Source: Terriglobia bacterium
GTDB lineage: Bacteria; Acidobacteriota; Terriglobia; Acidiferrales; UBA7541
Direction of reading: 5' to 3'
DNA length: 33,799 nucleotides
Assembly: GCA_020072785.1 (NCBI GenBank)
Contig: JAIQGG010000007.1
Span: 73,995-107,793 of the forward strand
This document shows, in pieces, positions 31,987-33,799 of this stretch (positions are counted from its first letter, which is position 1; the number at the start of each line of letters is the position of its first letter). Made by a program: the position numbers and the translations under genes. Under the pieces are notes generated by a model. That model was not told where the DNA came from. It was given only the letters and a program-made list of their open reading frames with translations, and ran no database searches.

Positions 31987-32205
31987 TTACCCCTGCCGGT
32001 CCTGATACTCCTCACGCCAGGCCATCTGCACCGCTTCCAGCTTGGCTTCGTTGGAGGCCTGCGGGTCGCCCGCAAAGCCGGGCAGCTCGCACACCCACTT
32101 GTGCAGGTCGGTGAAGCGCACGGTCAGCGGGTCGGTCTCCGGAAACTTGTCCGCCAGCGCGATGGCGATGTCTTCTATCTTGTCCCAACCGAATGTCGCC
32201 GGCAT
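31987..32205 (-). CDS. iscX: Iron-sulfur cluster assembly protein IscX
   Basis: A 72-residue acidic protein; ATG 32205 is preferred because AGGAG lies 7 nt upstream and IscX begins here; the reading from 32265 is too long. PLTVRFTDLHKWVCELPGF and DDPQASNE-like DPQASNEAKLEAVQMAWREE are the family's conserved sequences. IscX binds IscS, competing with frataxin and IscU, and modulates cluster assembly. It follows fdx by 148 bp in the same direction. Confidence 0.95.
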   Translation of the reverse strand: MPATFGWDKIEDIAIALADKFPETDPLTVRFTDLHKWVCELPGFAGDPQASNEAKLEAVQMAWREEYQDRQG

Positions 32206-32255
32206 GCCTGGCTCCTGCAAGAAGTGGACTCGTGACGCGTGAAAGCCCGCGGGTT

Positions 32256-32331
32256 CGACAGTCAACAGCTTGTAAAGCTACGCCCAGCAGTAGGGTTTAC
32301 TGTCGACTTTCAACTGTCAACTTTTGACTTC
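32256..32331. repeat. Hairpin plus degenerate heptamer repeats upstream of iscX
   Basis: CGACAGT (32256-32262) pairs with ACTGTCG (32299-32305); inside lies AGCTT-GTA-AAGCT. Overlapping this, five heptamers of consensus YNACTKT run from 32297 to 32331 (TTACTGT, CGACTTT, CAACTGT, CAACTTT, TGACTTC). The region separates fdx and iscX. Confidence 0.5.
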
Positions 32332-32353
32332 CCCCGTCACAAATCGCGTCCTC

Positions 32354-32764
32354 TCAGTGATCCAATTCTTTCGCGTAGTTCTTGTTCCACTCCGGAATCT
32401 CCACGGTGATATCCGTTGTCCCGTCGGGTACGCACTGGCAGCCCAGGCGCGACTTCGGCGTGATCCCGGGCGCTTCGTCGAGCTGGTCGAGTTCGGCGTC
32501 GGTAGCTTCGTTGCACGTCTCCATGCCCTGCTGCACGATGACGTGGCAAGTGGAGCAGGCGCACACCCCGCCACAGGCGTGGTCCAGGCCCATCTTGAAG
32601 CCCTCGGCGATGTCCAGGATGCTTCCCGGAATCCCGTTGTGGCCGTAAGGGAACTGCGCCGGATCGACCTCGACCGTCTTGCCGCTGGGAAGAAACGTAA
32701 CCTTGTATTTCTTCGTGGCGGTTTTGTATTTGACTTCGTCAATATAGGGGTTGCTGCCGCCCAT
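32354..32764 (-). CDS. fdx: Isc-type [2Fe-2S] ferredoxin
   Basis: A 136-residue electron carrier of the adrenodoxin-like Isc ferredoxins. ATG 32764 is preferred over 32785 for its strong Shine-Dalgarno (AGAGGAG, 6 nt). Cluster ligands are C64, C70, C73 (HACGGVCACSTCHVIV) and C109 (SRLGCQC); C68 and C111 are additional. The N-terminal 20 residues are an extension absent from Escherichia coli Fdx. It supplies electrons for cluster assembly on IscU. It lies 17 nt after hscA. Confidence 0.95.
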   Translation of the reverse strand: MGGSNPYIDEVKYKTATKKYKVTFLPSGKTVEVDPAQFPYGHNGIPGSILDIAEGFKMGLDHACGGVCACSTCHVIVQQGMETCNEATDAELDQLDEAPGITPKSRLGCQCVPDGTTDITVEIPEWNKNYAKELDH

Positions 32765-32781
32765 GTGATTCTCCTCTGCCC

Positions 32782-33799
32782 TCAAACCTCTGCCAGGCGC
32801 CGGCCTTCGAGGGCCGTCGAAAGCGCGCTGTTCATCATCAGCTCGGCCAGGTGCGTGGTCGCCTGGTTCAGCTCGTCAATGCGCGCGCGCACCAGCTTGT
32901 AATCGCTGCCCGCGGCCGCGGCCTGCAGCGCCGCGACACTCGCGTCAATCTTTTCGCGCTCGCCGCCGGCGAGCTGCGCGGCTGGAACCGCGGCCAGCGC
33001 CTTGGCCGTGGCGGTCAAGATCGATTCCGCCTCGGTGCGCGCTTCGATCAGTTGGCGCTCCGCAAAATCCTGCTCCGCATACTCGATGGACTCCTCCAGC
33101 ATGCGCTCGACCTCGGCGTCGTTCAGCCCGTAGCTCGGCTGCACTTCCACCGTGTGCTGCTCGCCGGTGCGCAGATCTTTCGCGGCCACCTGCAGGATGC
33201 CGTTGGCGTCGATCAGGAATTTCACCTCGATGCGCGGCAGCCCCGCCGGCGCCGGCGGCACCTTCAGCGTAAAGCGCGCCAGCGAGCGGCAATCCTTGGC
33301 CATCTCGCGCTCGCCCTGCACCACGTGAATGTCGATCCCTGTCTGGTTGTCCACCCCGGTGGTGTAGAGTTCCTGCGCGCTCGCCGGAATCGTCGAATTG
33401 CGCGGGATGATCTTGGCCACCGCGCCGCCGTACGTCTCGATGCCCAGCGAAAGCGGAGCAACATCCAGCAGCAGCATGTTCTTCACCCCGCGCGCCAGGA
33501 TGTCCGCCTGCACGGCCGCACCGAGCGCCACCACTTCGTCGGGGTTCAGTTCGACGTGCGGCTTGCGGCCAAAGAATTTCTCGACCGTGCTGCGAATCAG
33601 CGGCGTGCGCGTGGTGCCGCCCACCAGCACCACTTCGTCCATCTCCGTGGGCTGCAGCTGCGCGTCGGCCAGCGCCTGGCGCACGGGCTTCATGGTGCGC
33701 TCCACCACCGGCGCGATGAGCGCATCGAGCGCCGCGCGCGTGAATTCCCGGGCATAGACGGCGCCGCCCGCCAGCGGGAAGCGCAGCGTGGCCTTATCC
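32782..33799 (-). CDS. hscA: Hsp70-type chaperone HscA, 5' end outside window
   Basis: 339 codons of the C-terminal half are present; no start is visible and the frame is open to the window edge. The end of the ATPase domain (VVLVGGTTRTPLIRSTVEKFFG, LNPDEVVALGAAVQADILARG), the hydrophobic interdomain linker (NMLLLDVAPLSLGIET), the substrate-binding beta-domain (PAPAGLPRIEVKFLIDANGILQVAA) and the helical lid are complete. Its place upstream of fdx and iscX, plus the short lid, points to HscA, which with HscB releases clusters from IscU, rather than DnaK. Confidence 0.93.
   Translation of the reverse strand, partial: DKATLRFPLAGGAVYAREFTRAALDALIAPVVERTMKPVRQALADAQLQPTEMDEVVLVGGTTRTPLIRSTVEKFFGRKPHVELNPDEVVALGAAVQADILARGVKNMLLLDVAPLSLGIETYGGAVAKIIPRNSTIPASAQELYTTGVDNQTGIDIHVVQGEREMAKDCRSLARFTLKVPPAPAGLPRIEVKFLIDANGILQVAAKDLRTGEQHTVEVQPSYGLNDAEVERMLEESIEYAEQDFAERQLIEARTEAESILTATAKALAAVPAAQLAGGEREKIDASVAALQAAAAGSDYKLVRARIDELNQATTHLAELMMNSALSTALEGRRLAEV

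Noticed and set aside
31799-32075. Short open frames coding SSFEFRV or SKLETRN repeats
   Set aside because: Produced by the CGAGTTT heptamer array; 7-nt units naturally give a 7-residue repeat in every open frame.

Overview
The window looks like a chromosomal segment of a GC-rich bacterium, most likely an acidobacterium (Acidobacteriota). This is inferred from content: a secreted vWA protein of the type common in that phylum, a Cys-anchored lipoprotein made of Ig-like repeats, a PilZ-TM-Sel1 protein, and a receptor-like trehalose-6-phosphate synthase. No rRNA gene is present to confirm it. Most of the first 23 kb is dense and very GC-rich. From about 23.1 to 31.7 kb the DNA is visibly less GC-rich, carries an insertion sequence and ends at a tRNA gene.

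Region by region: 1-4.6 kb (minus strand) is a nucleoside uptake and salvage cluster: pyrimidine-nucleoside phosphorylase, CNT transporter, purine nucleoside phosphorylase, cytidine deaminase and an exported amidohydrolase cut by the window edge. 4.8-7.2 kb (plus) has a PilZ/Sel1 membrane protein and a Tat-exported metallo-beta-lactamase-fold hydrolase. 7.2-9.9 kb (minus) has an inositol-monophosphatase-family gene, then moaD-moaE joined to a vWA gene. 10.0-16.9 kb has a TIGR01777 epimerase, a small unknown protein, a three-gene exported cluster (Ig-repeat lipoprotein, small exported protein, matrixin-like protease) and a methyltransferase.

16.9-21.3 kb (minus) is the most unusual part. Five genes are packed with spacings of +5, +1, -1 and -4 nt: two diverged DUF488 proteins, a probable dual-OB-like protein, an acyl-carrier-protein domain fused to a FabH-like ketosynthase, and an M20 metallohydrolase. 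I know of no described system with this composition. 21.5-24.4 kb has a MESH1/SpoT-like HD hydrolase, a divergent DinB/maleylpyruvate-isomerase-like protein, an unknown membrane protein and a cupin. 24.5-25.5 kb is an IS element whose transposase is interrupted by an in-frame stop.

26.1-31.1 kb (plus) is a four-gene trehalose operon in which every junction is a 4-nt ATGA overlap: a membrane-anchored sensor/TPS fusion, trehalose-phosphatase, DUF5752 and TreT. It could make trehalose both from glucose-6-phosphate and directly from glucose. A 591-bp gene-free stretch and tRNA-Glu(UUC) follow. The last 2 kb (minus) is the end of an Isc iron-sulfur cluster: hscA (cut by the window edge), fdx and iscX. 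Intergenic regions carry a family of short tandem repeats, notably two perfect arrays of the heptamer CGAGTTT with exactly 7 and 14 units.
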